Positions 33,131-42,299 of a stretch of 64,000 nt of DNA are shown piece by piece; the first letter of the stretch is position 1, and every line of letters starts with the position of its first letter. Source of the stretch: Terripilifer sp031921685 (GTDB lineage: Bacteria > Pseudomonadota > Alphaproteobacteria > Rhizobiales > Beijerinckiaceae); assembly GCF_031921685.1 (NCBI RefSeq), contig NZ_JAPDHU010000003.1, positions 186,001-250,000 of the forward strand, written 5' to 3'. The translations under genes were made by a program, and so were the position numbers. The notes below the pieces were generated by a model. That model saw only the letters and a list, made by a program, of their open reading frames with translations. It was not told where the DNA came from and searched no databases.

Positions 33131-33328
33131 ATGGGCGACATCATCAATCTGCGACGAGCCCGCAAGGCAAAGCAGCGCGATGATGAAGCCCGCGCCGCCG
33201 ATGCCGCACGCCTGACATCAGGCCGCACCAAAGCTGAGAAGCAACACGTCAAAGCGCTACGGACTCTCGACGAGCGACACATCGAGGGCCATCGCCGCGA
33301 AACCAGCGACAGACGCTCCGATGACTGA
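33131..33328 (+). CDS. DUF4169 family small protein
   Basis: 65 aa, very basic, with the family opening MGDIINLRRARKAKQRDDEA. Predicted to be mostly helical. Members are typical of Alphaproteobacteria; function is unknown. It starts 26 bases after sspB, and its end overlaps the start of the ribbon-helix-helix gene by eight bases. Confidence 0.85.
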   Translation: MGDIINLRRARKAKQRDDEARAADAARLTSGRTKAEKQHVKALRTLDERHIEGHRRETSDRRSDD

Positions 33329-33578
33329 TGGCCCGGACGATGCTGCCCCCTTCGCGCCCGTCACCAAACATTCGCTGGTGATCGCCGGCCATCGCACCTC
33401 GATTTCGCTCGAAGCGCCCTTCTGGGAAGCGCTGAAAGACCTGGCACGCGAGCGCAATCAGTCCCTGGCGGCCCTTGTCGGCGCGATCGACGAAAAGCGC
33501 GGCGAAGCCAATCTGTCGTCGGCGCTGCGCGTTTTCGTCTTGCGCCAGACGCAAGCGAAATTGCCCAAACTCAACTGA
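33321..33578 (+). CDS. Ribbon-helix-helix domain protein
   Basis: 85 aa. KHSLVIAGHRTSISLEAPFW near residue 16 provides the beta strand and first helix, and RNQSLAALVGAIDEKRG the second helix, of the RHH_4 type. Such proteins usually bind DNA as dimers. Overlaps the end of the DUF4169 gene and is probably translated together with it. The target is unknown. Confidence 0.85.
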   Translation: MTDGPDDAAPFAPVTKHSLVIAGHRTSISLEAPFWEALKDLARERNQSLAALVGAIDEKRGEANLSSALRVFVLRQTQAKLPKLN

Positions 33579-33579
33579 C

Positions 33580-36500
33580 TCAATAAATCCCCGACGGCGA
33601 GCCGTCGCGCGACGGGGTGATCACCGTCGGTGCGCGCGGCGGCTGTCGCGGCACGACCTCGACCGGCGGCCGTATGGCCGGCGCCGGGCGCACTGTCTCT
33701 TGAGCACGACGTTCCATTTCGGCTTTGGCGCGCGCCGCCTCTTGCCGTGCTGCCTCCTGCCGCGCCGCCTCTTGTCGCGCTGCTTCTTGGGCCAGCCGCT
33801 CAGCTTCCCGGGCCTTGGCCACCTTCTGCTCGGCGAGGCGCGCTTGCTCCTGCCGCCAGGCGGCGATCTCGGCGGCGCGGCGGCGCAAGAATTCCTGCGC
33901 CCGCAGCTTGCGATTGAACATGGCGCGCTCGCGGATGTCGGCTTCCAGCTCAGCCGCCCGTGCTGCCTCGCGCTCGATGGCGCGGCCAGAGAGCGCATTG
34001 GCCAGCGGCGCTACATCCAAGGCACGCTCCATCTTGCCATCGCTTTCGCGACGCACGAGACGCACCTTGGGCGCTTCACCCGTCCAATCTTTCGGTGGCT
34101 TGGTCGATGTCAGATCGAGCGTCGCTTCGCCCGTCAGCGTCCGCACATCGAGGCTGGCTCCGAGTTGCGCGCGCGGCCCCGCCGCTGTCGCGAAGACCGG
34201 CGATTGCAAGCGCACGACGCCGCCGGCGATCGTCGCCTCCAACATCGTCTTGTCGAGGGTCAGCCGGCCACCATTCAGCGCCGCCTGCATCTGCGCTTCG
34301 ACCTTCGTCGGCTCGACGGCCAATTGCTCGCGCTCGATGGTCGCGATCGTCTGATCAAGCGCGGCGGGATCGGCATCGGCCATGCGCAGCGCCGACACGG
34401 TGACGCTGCCGCGTCCGCCAAGCCCGGCCATCAAAGCGGCTTCGCTCATGCCCGAACCGGCGAATTCAAACGTGCCGTCGGCCTGTCCCTCCATGCCGAA
34501 ATGACCGGCGAGCGGTATCGCCACCGCCAGCTTGCCCGACAGCGAGCCTTGATCGCGATCGCGGCGCAGATTGAGGGAACCGGAGACGCTTGCCGCGCCG
34601 GACTTCAACCGCAGATCGTCAAGGGAGACCGCACCAGCATCGAGGCCCAGACGAAACTGCGCCGGCCCCGGTGGCAGCCCGGCCCCTGGCTCGAACCGAC
34701 CGACTTTGACGGCCAGACTGGCCTTCGGCGCATCGATCGGCGCGGGCGCGAATTTGAGATCGGCCCAACGCTGCCCGGCGCGCGGCGGTTGCGCGGGGCC
34801 GAAGACGAGACTGGCCAGTGTGCCCAAGGACAATTGGTCGACATCGACGGCACCGCTCACCGGCGCGGTGCCGACAGCGCGCTCAAGACGTCCTGACACG
34901 GCGGTGTCGCCGATCTTGCCCGCGGCATCGGCGAGAACAAAACCGCCATTGCCAAAGCGCAAATTGCCATTGCCCTCGGCGGCCAGACTGGCGGTGGGAT
35001 CAGGCAAGGCCAGCGCGAGAATTTGCAACAGCGGCGCCAGATTGCCGCTGGCCAACCGCACGCGGCCATTGCCCTCCAACGTACTGTCGCGCGGCGTCAC
35101 CGCACCATCGAACGTGAAACTGCTGCCGGCCAGCGCGGCTTCGAGCTTGGCGGCATAGGTGCCATCATTGCGGCCATTGGCCTGCACTTGCATGCGCCCC
35201 GCGCCAAAGCGCGATAGAGCCACCGTGTCGAAGCCCATCTGCCGCAGCAGCAGATGCGCATCGGCATTGTCGAAACTGAACTGCGCCGCCACGGCACGCC
35301 CATCGCGACCGGGACTGACGGTGCCAGTGACAGTCGTGCCGCGTGCGCTGCCTTCAAGTTTTAAAGTACCTATGGCTGCCAGCGTCGCGTCCGTACCTTC
35401 CGCATTCAACGTCAAGCGCGCGGGCGACAAGGCGACGGCCCGGCTGGCCAGCGCCTCCGCCGCCGGCCCCGGTGCCACGCGGCGGATCAAGGCCGCCAGT
35501 TCCACCAGCCGGTCGGCATTGAGCTGCGCCTCGACACGCGCTGCGCCCGGCCGGCTTTCGCCGCGCGCCGACAGATTGGCGCCGCCGAGATTATCGATGG
35601 TCAGATCGTTGAGCGTCAGCTCGTCGCCGCTGCGCGACACCCGCAAGCGAATGCGGCCGGAATCGACCATGCCGGCGCCGAAACGGGCGATGCGCACGGC
35701 CCGCGCGTCGAGCGACAGATCGAGATCAAGTCCGGCGCTCGAGCGCAAAGGCGTGCCTATGTCGGGAAGCCCTTCTAGATCGAGCGCCTGCGCCCGCAGA
35801 TCCGCCGTCAGCTTGCCGCGCGCGGTGCCCATAGCTTGCGTGAAAACAACCGAACCCGTCAGCGCCGAGCGATCGGCGGTGATCTTGAGTTCCTGTGCGC
35901 TCACCGACGCAGGCGACGCATCGACGAGGCCGCTGACATCGAGGGAGCGAAAGGCCAGGACATCGAGTTTGCCGGCCAGATCGGGCCAGCCGCGCCCCAG
36001 CCATTGGCCGAAGCGCTGGGGATCACGCAGGCTCAAGGCACCCTGGCCGTTGAAGCGCAGGGCGGCACCGGTCTGCACGACGCCGGATGCCTTAACCTCG
36101 GCGCGTCCCGGCAGAACCGCGTCCAGCCCCAGATCGACGCTGGCGCGATCGGCCGGGCGCTCAAGGCGCACGCGGGCATCGCTGATCGCCTCACCACCCA
36201 CCATCAGAGCCGGCACCGAGCCCTCGAACGAGAACATCATGCCCGGCAGCGCGGCATCACCTTGCGCCGACAAAGCTGTGATCATGCCGCGCAGCAGCGC
36301 CATGCCGGCGGCGGGATCGCGCTTCTCGCTGGCGAAGAGATCGAGATCGGCCTGCGCCGCCGTCAGCCGCACGAAGACTTGCGGCGCCTGTCCCAACATC
36401 AGTGAGGCGGAGCCATTGGCGGTGATCGCCCGCCCTTCCGCGCCCAAACGCAGTTCCGCCGGCTCGAGCTGCAGCGCGCCATCGCCCAGGCGCAGCGGGC

Positions 36501-37284
36501 CATTGAGACGCCAGGACACCGCTTCGCCCGAGGGCGTCACCGTGCCGGCCAGGGTCAGACTGCCCTCGAAACCCGGCACCTGCCCGCCAGCTTTGCCTGG
36601 CGACAAGGTCACTAGCCCGTCGAGTTCGGCGCGCACCGTCGGTTCCGCCTGTTCGACAACGAGCTTGCTGCGCAGCCCCGCCGCCTCCCGCACGCCCGTC
36701 GCGAAACGGAACGGCAAAACCCGCCCGAACGCCCGCACCCAGCCCTGGCCCTTATAGGGCCCATCCAGGGAGGGGCTGTCGGCATCGAAGGTGAGTTGGT
36801 CGAAGGTGAGTGCCGCCGCGCCTGGCCGCGTCACAACGACCGCGCCGTCGCTGACCGAAATCCGCTCGAACGTCACGTCCGGCGATCCGGCGACCGAGAG
36901 GCTCGGCAGAATGACGCCACCCGCCCCATCGCCCGCCAAAGTGACGCGCGGCTGCACGATCCGCATATCGACGAAACGGAAAGCGCCGTGCAGCAGCGGC
37001 GCCACCGCCATTTCCAGATTGACGTCGGCGGCGGTCGCCACCACTGGCCCGCTCGCCGCCTGACGTACCGACACCTGGCCGAGATGCATCCGGGGCACCG
37101 GCAGCAATTTGACGTCGAGATCGCCCGCGATCGACACGGTGAGGCCGGTTGCCTCCCCGAGCAGGGCTTCGATCTCGCCACGCCGGGCGTTCCAGTCGAT
37201 GAACCACGGACCGACCAGCAGTGCCGTCAACACCGCCAGCAGCACCAGCGCCACAATGGTCAGAATTTCCCGAAAAAACGCCAA
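33580..37284 (-). CDS. AsmA-like outer-membrane biogenesis protein
   Basis: 1234 aa. One N-terminal membrane anchor (ILTIVALVLLAVLTALLVGP) is followed by a very long periplasmic region with the AsmA opening FIDWNARRGEIEALLGEATG and repeated beta-rich segments. These proteins belong to the bridge-like group now linked to phospholipid traffic to the outer membrane. The last 150 residues are unusual: a charged helical stretch with three tandem QEAAR units (near 1165-1180) and a Pro/Arg-rich tail. The stop is within a few bases of the convergent RHH gene. A TATAAT box lies 65 bases upstream of the start. Confidence 0.88.
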   Translation of the reverse strand: MAFFREILTIVALVLLAVLTALLVGPWFIDWNARRGEIEALLGEATGLTVSIAGDLDVKLLPVPRMHLGQVSVRQAASGPVVATAADVNLEMAVAPLLHGAFRFVDMRIVQPRVTLAGDGAGGVILPSLSVAGSPDVTFERISVSDGAVVVTRPGAAALTFDQLTFDADSPSLDGPYKGQGWVRAFGRVLPFRFATGVREAAGLRSKLVVEQAEPTVRAELDGLVTLSPGKAGGQVPGFEGSLTLAGTVTPSGEAVSWRLNGPLRLGDGALQLEPAELRLGAEGRAITANGSASLMLGQAPQVFVRLTAAQADLDLFASEKRDPAAGMALLRGMITALSAQGDAALPGMMFSFEGSVPALMVGGEAISDARVRLERPADRASVDLGLDAVLPGRAEVKASGVVQTGAALRFNGQGALSLRDPQRFGQWLGRGWPDLAGKLDVLAFRSLDVSGLVDASPASVSAQELKITADRSALTGSVVFTQAMGTARGKLTADLRAQALDLEGLPDIGTPLRSSAGLDLDLSLDARAVRIARFGAGMVDSGRIRLRVSRSGDELTLNDLTIDNLGGANLSARGESRPGAARVEAQLNADRLVELAALIRRVAPGPAAEALASRAVALSPARLTLNAEGTDATLAAIGTLKLEGSARGTTVTGTVSPGRDGRAVAAQFSFDNADAHLLLRQMGFDTVALSRFGAGRMQVQANGRNDGTYAAKLEAALAGSSFTFDGAVTPRDSTLEGNGRVRLASGNLAPLLQILALALPDPTASLAAEGNGNLRFGNGGFVLADAAGKIGDTAVSGRLERAVGTAPVSGAVDVDQLSLGTLASLVFGPAQPPRAGQRWADLKFAPAPIDAPKASLAVKVGRFEPGAGLPPGPAQFRLGLDAGAVSLDDLRLKSGAASVSGSLNLRRDRDQGSLSGKLAVAIPLAGHFGMEGQADGTFEFAGSGMSEAALMAGLGGRGSVTVSALRMADADPAALDQTIATIEREQLAVEPTKVEAQMQAALNGGRLTLDKTMLEATIAGGVVRLQSPVFATAAGPRAQLGASLDVRTLTGEATLDLTSTKPPKDWTGEAPKVRLVRRESDGKMERALDVAPLANALSGRAIEREAARAAELEADIRERAMFNRKLRAQEFLRRRAAEIAAWRQEQARLAEQKVAKAREAERLAQEAARQEAARQEAARQEAARAKAEMERRAQETVRPAPAIRPPVEVVPRQPPRAPTVITPSRDGSPSGIY

Positions 37285-37349
37285 ATCGCCAGATCGCCCT
37301 GTCCGTTACAGATGACCGCTTGTCCGCAGTTTATACCGCATTTCGTGGC

Positions 37350-37355
37350 ATTATA
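37350..37355 (-). promoter_or_regulatory. -10 box for the AsmA-like gene
   Basis: A perfect TATAAT on the minus strand, 65 bases before the AsmA start. A GCGTTT...AAACGC inverted repeat lies directly upstream and could be an operator. The -35 (GCGTTT at 17 bases) is poor. Confidence 0.45.
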
Positions 37356-37413
37356 GCGTTTACGCACCGACCAAACGCCAGAAAGATGCCTAAAAGCAAC
37401 AATTCCAGGCCTT

Positions 37414-37803
37414 CTAGGGCGGCGTCCCTTCGCGGTGATAGAGGCAGGGATCGAGCAGCACGTGATCGGGACCGCGCGGCGCAAGGCTGCCGCTGATCGA
37501 CACCTTATCGCCCGGCTTCAGATCCTCGGCATCATAAGTCACGCACAAAACGCGCGGCGCCGGCGCCTCGCACATGCCGAGATAAGCCAGGCCGCTGCCC
37601 GATTTCACCAGAGTGAGCGCACCGACGATTTCGATCGTCACCAGCTCGTCGCCGGTGGCGCCGAGCTTTTGCAGATTGGCGCGCAAGTCCTCGCAGCTCG
37701 ACGTGAAGGAAACGGCAGGTTGAGCGACAGGCTTGCCACTCAACCCAATGAGGGCTCCGCCCACCGAAAGCGCCAGCCCGATCGTGACCGCGAACGGCTT
37801 CAA
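37414..37803 (-). CDS. Small exported protein, OB-fold-like
   Basis: 129 aa if the TTG at 37803 is the start; no ATG is suitably placed, and the frame begins six bases after the rhodanese stop, which suggests coupling. The N-terminus is a signal peptide or anchor (FAVTIGLALSVGGALIGLSG). The body has four Cys (SSCEDL, GMCEAP, VLCVTY, DPCLYH) and ends with LKPGDKVSISGSLAPRGPDH, a pattern like small beta-barrel OB folds. No family recognised. Probably periplasmic. Confidence 0.55.
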   Translation of the reverse strand: MKPFAVTIGLALSVGGALIGLSGKPVAQPAVSFTSSCEDLRANLQKLGATGDELVTIEIVGALTLVKSGSGLAYLGMCEAPAPRVLCVTYDAEDLKPGDKVSISGSLAPRGPDHVLLDPCLYHREGTPP

Positions 37804-37808
37804 GACGT

Positions 37809-38759
37809 TCAGTCCAGCTTGAACTTCTGTTCGACCGGCAGTTCCGGATGCTGCGACCACTCCGCCATCGAACCGTCGTAGAGTTTCACGTTCTTGTTGC
37901 CGAGGATTTCCGACGACACGAACCAGCCAAGCGAGGCCCAATGGCCGGTGTTGCAGAAGGTGATCTGCTCACCCTCGACCGGCACGCCCGCTTGTTTGTA
38001 GAGCGCCTGCAACTGGCTCTTCGAGCGGAACGAACCGCCGTTGTTCTTCGTCAGCCAGCTCTCCTGCAGGCTCTTCGCGCCGGGAATGGTGCCAGCACGC
38101 TTCACCACCGGGCTCGTCGTCAGACCGACGTAGAAATCATTCGGGCGATTGTCGATCAGCGGCACGCCGGCCTCCATGGCCTTTTTCACGTCGTTGCGAT
38201 CGATCACCATCTCCTTGCGGAAATGCGGCGTGAACGTGGTCGGCGGCAATTCGGCGCCACCCGACGCAATCGGATTGATCGGCTGCTTGGTCTTCTCATC
38301 GACCGCCGCCCAGGCCTGATAGCCGCCGTCGAGGATCGAGACGTTGTCATGGCCGAGCACTTTGAACGTCCAGTAGATGCGCGTCGCCGCGCCCATATCG
38401 ACCGCCGCGCGGCCCATTGGCACGATCACCACATGCGAGGCATTGGTAATGCCAAGCGAACCGATGAGCTTGGCCACCTTTTCCGGCGGCGGCAGCATGC
38501 CCTCGACGCCGTCGATCTTCTCGCGCCAGCCGTCCTTGGCATAGTCGGTGAAAATCGCGCCAGGGATATGCTCCTTGAGATAGCCTTCCTTGGTCAGGCC
38601 GCCACCGCTGCGCAGATCGAGAAAGACGATACCGGGCTTGCCGAGATTGGCCTTGGCCCAGTCGATGTCGACGAGCGGCTGCGCCACAGCCGGCGCGAAA
38701 GAAGCGCCCAACAGCACGGCGGCTGCCAGCAGCAGGTTTGAGAAAATCCGAGGCATCAT
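37809..38759 (-). CDS. Periplasmic rhodanese-type sulfurtransferase
   Basis: 316 aa from ATG at 38759 (TTGGAGTTCC upstream). Signal peptide LLLAAAVLLGASFAPAVAQ. Two rhodanese domains: the first has GIVFLDLRSGGGLTKEGYL, the second carries the active Cys in ITFCNTGHWAS near residue 265. Members move sulfane sulfur from thiosulfate or 3-mercaptopyruvate to acceptors such as cyanide or thiols. The extracytoplasmic location suggests detoxification or oxidation of sulfur compounds. The small exported protein follows directly. Confidence 0.9.
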   Translation of the reverse strand: MMPRIFSNLLLAAAVLLGASFAPAVAQPLVDIDWAKANLGKPGIVFLDLRSGGGLTKEGYLKEHIPGAIFTDYAKDGWREKIDGVEGMLPPPEKVAKLIGSLGITNASHVVIVPMGRAAVDMGAATRIYWTFKVLGHDNVSILDGGYQAWAAVDEKTKQPINPIASGGAELPPTTFTPHFRKEMVIDRNDVKKAMEAGVPLIDNRPNDFYVGLTTSPVVKRAGTIPGAKSLQESWLTKNNGGSFRSKSQLQALYKQAGVPVEGEQITFCNTGHWASLGWFVSSEILGNKNVKLYDGSMAEWSQHPELPVEQKFKLD

Positions 38760-38885
38760 GGAACTCCAATGCCAGCAAGAGCGCGCGACCGCGCCGCATC
38801 CGGCAGATGGCCATAATGTAGTGCGCACCGCCGACCGGTAAAAGCCTACAATTTCACGTGATCGGCCCGCGAAATAACGCCGGGT

Positions 38886-39590
38886 TTATACGCCGACGCT
38901 GAGATAATTGTGCTGGGCTTCCTCGTCTGCCTTGAGCGCGGCGGTCGTTCCCGTCCAGACCACCTTGCCGCGATCGAGCACGATCGCATCCTGAGCGAAA
39001 TCGATCGCCAGATCGACCTTCTGTTCGACCAGCAGCATGGTCATGCCGCTTTCCTTACGGATGCGGCCCAGCGCATCGAACAGGCTTTCGACGATGATCG
39101 GCGCCAGCCCTTCCATCGGCTCGTCGAGCAGCAGCACGTCGGGCTTGCCGACCAGCGCCCGTCCCACAGCCAGCATCTGCTGTTCGCCACCCGACAATTG
39201 ATTGCCCGCGTTGTTGCGCCGCGCCGCCAGGCCCGGAAACAGATCGAACACCGCTTCCGGCGTCCATCCACCAGGGATGACCGAGACGGCGAGATTTTCC
39301 GCCACCGTGAGCGAGGGAAAGATGCGCCGCTCCTGCGGCACGTAGCACAGGCCCGACCTCACCCGTTCATGGGTCGGCAAGGCGGCGATGCCGCGCTGAC
39401 CCAATTGGATCGCACCATCACTTAGATTGGTGAGGCCCATCAAAGTGCACAGCAGCGTCGTCTTGCCGACGCCATTGCGCCCCAGCACCGCCAATGTCGA
39501 ACCGGCCGGCGCCTCGAACGACAGACCGTCGAGCACGACGGTGGGCCCATAGCCCGCCACCAGATTTTGCGCTGAGATTCCGACACTCAT
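38886..39590 (-). CDS. livF: Branched-chain-type ABC transporter ATPase LivF
   Basis: 234 aa. Walker A GRNGVGKTTLLCTL near residue 38, signature LSGGEQQMLAVGRAL near 135, Walker B VLLLDEPMEGLAP near 155, switch His absent as in many LivF (VEQKVD). The start overlaps the LivG stop (ATGA). Last gene of the six-gene Liv-type operon. Powers uptake of branched-chain amino acids, amides, urea or related compounds together with LivG. Confidence 0.93.
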   Translation of the reverse strand: MSVGISAQNLVAGYGPTVVLDGLSFEAPAGSTLAVLGRNGVGKTTLLCTLMGLTNLSDGAIQLGQRGIAALPTHERVRSGLCYVPQERRIFPSLTVAENLAVSVIPGGWTPEAVFDLFPGLAARRNNAGNQLSGGEQQMLAVGRALVGKPDVLLLDEPMEGLAPIIVESLFDALGRIRKESGMTMLLVEQKVDLAIDFAQDAIVLDRGKVVWTGTTAALKADEEAQHNYLSVGV

Positions 39591-40345
39591 ACGGCGCTCC
39601 GTCCCAGATAGACCGAACGCACTTCGGCATTGGCGGAAATATTGGCCGGCACGTCGCGGGTCAGTACCCGCCCGGTGACCAGCACGACGATCTCTTTGGC
39701 GAATTTAAACACGAGGTCCATGTCATGTTCGATGAGCAGGATGGCGATGTCGCGCGGCAGGCGTTCAAGCGCATCGTGAATGACATGCGCTTCGGTAGAG
39801 GGAATGCCCGCCGCCGGCTCGTCGAGCAGCAGGATGCGCGGTTTCAACGACAGACCGATAGCGATTTCGAGCAGACGTTGCTCACCATAGGGCATCTGCG
39901 ACACGCGCCGATCGCCGACATGGCCGATGCCCATTTCCTCAAGATAGTGCTGCGCCTCGGTCTGACAGGCCCGCCACTGGCGCCCGAAGCGCAGCATGCG
40001 CCACGCAAAATTCTCGCGCTCAGCGACGGCGACCGCCACATTGTCGCGCGCGCTCGACTCCATCAACAGCGTATTGATCTGGTGGGTGCGCACCAATCCG
40101 TGCCGCACCCGCGTCTCCGGTTTGGCCTGTTCGAGATTCTGCCCGTCGACAACGATCGTGCCGGCATCGCTCGACAGCATCCCGGTCAGAAGATTGACCA
40201 GCGTGGTCTTGCCCGCGCCATTAGGTCCGATCAAACCGAGGCGCGCGCCACGCGCCAGATCGAGATCGACTTGCTGCGTCACCGCCAGCGCCCCGAAATT
40301 CTTGCACAGGCCACGGACTTTGAGGATCGGATCGGCTTCGCTCAC
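39587..40345 (-). CDS. livG: Branched-chain-type ABC transporter ATPase LivG
   Basis: 252 aa from GTG at 40345, which overlaps the LivM stop (GTGA). A longer reading frame upstream is an artefact of the overlap. Walker A GPNGAGKTTLVNLL near residue 38, the LivG insertion with HGLVRTHQINTLLMESSARD, signature-region MPYGEQRLLEIAIGL and Walker B ILLLDEPAAGIP. The usual LSGG signature is MPYGEQ, as in several amide/urea-type LivG proteins. Works with LivF. Confidence 0.93.
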   Translation of the reverse strand: MSEADPILKVRGLCKNFGALAVTQQVDLDLARGARLGLIGPNGAGKTTLVNLLTGMLSSDAGTIVVDGQNLEQAKPETRVRHGLVRTHQINTLLMESSARDNVAVAVAERENFAWRMLRFGRQWRACQTEAQHYLEEMGIGHVGDRRVSQMPYGEQRLLEIAIGLSLKPRILLLDEPAAGIPSTEAHVIHDALERLPRDIAILLIEHDMDLVFKFAKEIVVLVTGRVLTRDVPANISANAEVRSVYLGRSAV

Positions 40346-41355
40346 GAGCGCTGATCCTTCCGTCCGCGGCCTTTCAGCCGGTTCACCACATCGTCGATAA
40401 TGCCCATCAAACCGCCTTCGAAGAACAAGACAATGATGATCAGCAGGAAGCCGATGACGAACATCCAGATAAACGGGCTGATAGCGCCGGCGAGATCCTG
40501 CACGATCACGTAGATCGTTGCCCCGATGAAGGCGCCATAGAGCCGCCGCTCGCCGCCCAGCACCAGCATCACTGCGACGACGCCGGAGGTGAGCAGTTCC
40601 AGCGAAGAAAGGCCGACGATGCGCGTCGTCTGCGCCATCAAGGCGCCGGCCGTGCCGGCCATCGCCGCCGACAGCGCATACATGGCGACAAGCCGCCACC
40701 ACACCGGCGTGCCGATCGCCCGCATGCGCTTGGCATTCTGGCGGATGCCGTCGAGCGAGCGCCCGAACGGCGAGCGCACCACGAAAAAGGCGATGACGAA
40801 CCACACGAACAGAACGGAGAGCGTATAAAGATAGGCCGTCTTGCCCCAGAGATCGAAACGAAACAGGCCCAGCACCGGCGCGACGCGAATGCCGGACAGG
40901 CCGTCATCGCCACCCGTCAGCCAGCGCGCATGGTTGGCCGCCTCATAAAGAATCGCGGCGATCGCTAACGTCAGCATCAGCAGCGTTTCGCCCCGCGTGT
41001 GCAGGATCAGCATGCCGGTGATGAACCCCAGCAATCCGGCAAAGAGCGTCGCCACCAACAGACCGAGCAGCGGATCGTTGTTAACGTGAATGGCGAAAAT
41101 GCCGGCGCAATAGGCGCCCGCTCCAAAGAACGCCGCATGGCCCAGAGTGATGATGCCGCCATATCCCAGCGCCAGATCGAGCGACACGGCGAAGAGGATC
41201 CAGATCATGATATTGGTGCCGAGGCCATGATAGCCGTCGGCTATGAAATAGATGCCTATGGCCAATGCCCAGGGCAGCGCATGCCAGAGCATGCTGGGCT
41301 TGAACGATTGCGCCGGCACCGCGGCAGCAGGGGGATTTTGCGTGATCGGGGTCAT
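40342..41355 (-). CDS. livM: Branched-chain-type ABC transporter permease LivM
   Basis: 337 aa from ATG at 41355 overlapping the LivH stop. Eight to ten membrane helices; conserved LDLALGYGGIITLGHAAFFG near residue 60 and the coupling loop SPFGRSLDGIRQNAKRMRAI near 195. Forms the channel with LivH. Confidence 0.93.
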   Translation of the reverse strand: MTPITQNPPAAAVPAQSFKPSMLWHALPWALAIGIYFIADGYHGLGTNIMIWILFAVSLDLALGYGGIITLGHAAFFGAGAYCAGIFAIHVNNDPLLGLLVATLFAGLLGFITGMLILHTRGETLLMLTLAIAAILYEAANHARWLTGGDDGLSGIRVAPVLGLFRFDLWGKTAYLYTLSVLFVWFVIAFFVVRSPFGRSLDGIRQNAKRMRAIGTPVWWRLVAMYALSAAMAGTAGALMAQTTRIVGLSSLELLTSGVVAVMLVLGGERRLYGAFIGATIYVIVQDLAGAISPFIWMFVIGFLLIIIVLFFEGGLMGIIDDVVNRLKGRGRKDQRS

Positions 41356-42221
41356 GCGACGGACTTCGGCGGCAAGAGACCGTTCGGCCGCCACAAGAGC
41401 AGCGCGAACACCAGGAGATAAAGCAGGAAGCCGCCGAACTGCGGCACGATATAACGGCCCGCCGTGTCGACGATGCCGATGGCCAGCGCCGCGACCAGCG
41501 AACCCCGGAAACTGCCCATGCCGCCGACGGCAACGACGATCAGGAAGTAAACGAGATAGCGCAGCGCATAGAACGGTTCGAGCGGCAACACACCCGCTCC
41601 AATAGCACCGCCAAAGCCCGCCAGAGCGCAGCCGCCAACAAAGGTAATGGTGAACATGCGGCTGACATCCATACCGACCGATCGCGCCATCTGCGGATCA
41701 TCGACCGCCGCGCGCAGACGCGCGCCAAACAACGAACGTTCGATGATCAGCCAGACGACGAAAGCCAACAGACCGCCGACGACGATCAAGAACAGGCGAT
41801 AGGCCGGATAGAGGCGAAAGCCGATATCGACCATCTGATCGAGCCAGGCGGGAACGATCGCCGGCAAGGGCGTCGGACCGACAAAGAAGGTCAGCGCGGC
41901 GATGGCGACGAAACACAGACCGATGGTGAGCAGAACCTGCGGCAGCTCGCCCTTGCGATAAAGCGGGCGATAGACCGTCATTTCAGCAAGACCGCCGAGA
42001 ATGCCAGCAGCGATCGCAGCCAGCACGCAGGCCAGGAGAAACGGCACGCCCAGTTTCAAGACCAGGACGGTGGCCATATAGCCGCCGATCATGGCAAAGG
42101 CGCCATGGGCGAGATTGACCACCCGCATCAGGCCCATCGTCACGGTCAATCCGACCGAGATGATGAACAGCACCATCCCGTAGGACATACCGTCCAACAG
42201 GATCGTTAAAAGCTGCGTCAC
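41352..42221 (-). CDS. livH: Branched-chain-type ABC transporter permease LivH
   Basis: 289 aa, GTG start at 42221 after GGGGAGTTCCT. Eight helices with VGLTVTMGLMRVVNLAHGAF near residue 22, the typical LivH opening. Cytoplasmic loop ERSLFGARLRAAVDDPQMAR near 160. The gap before it contains a 15-base tandem duplication. Confidence 0.93.
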   Translation of the reverse strand: MTQLLTILLDGMSYGMVLFIISVGLTVTMGLMRVVNLAHGAFAMIGGYMATVLVLKLGVPFLLACVLAAIAAGILGGLAEMTVYRPLYRKGELPQVLLTIGLCFVAIAALTFFVGPTPLPAIVPAWLDQMVDIGFRLYPAYRLFLIVVGGLLAFVVWLIIERSLFGARLRAAVDDPQMARSVGMDVSRMFTITFVGGCALAGFGGAIGAGVLPLEPFYALRYLVYFLIVVAVGGMGSFRGSLVAALAIGIVDTAGRYIVPQFGGFLLYLLVFALLLWRPNGLLPPKSVA

Positions 42222-42243
42222 AGGAACTCCCCTACTGCCATAC

Positions 42244-42273
42244 GATAAAGGCTCTCGCGATAAAGGCTCTCGC
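42244..42273. repeat. 15-base perfect tandem duplication
   Basis: GATAAAGGCTCTCGC occurs twice head to tail at 42244-42258 and 42259-42273, in the short gap between the binding-protein gene and livH. Probably a slippage duplication. Confidence 0.95.
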
Positions 42274-42299
42274 GCAGGCCGGATCGAGACCGACGATCG

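Noticed and set aside
39587..40804. A 405-residue LivG variant
   Set aside because: The extra N-terminal 153 residues lie inside livM in another frame. The GTG at 40345 overlapping the livM stop is the natural start.
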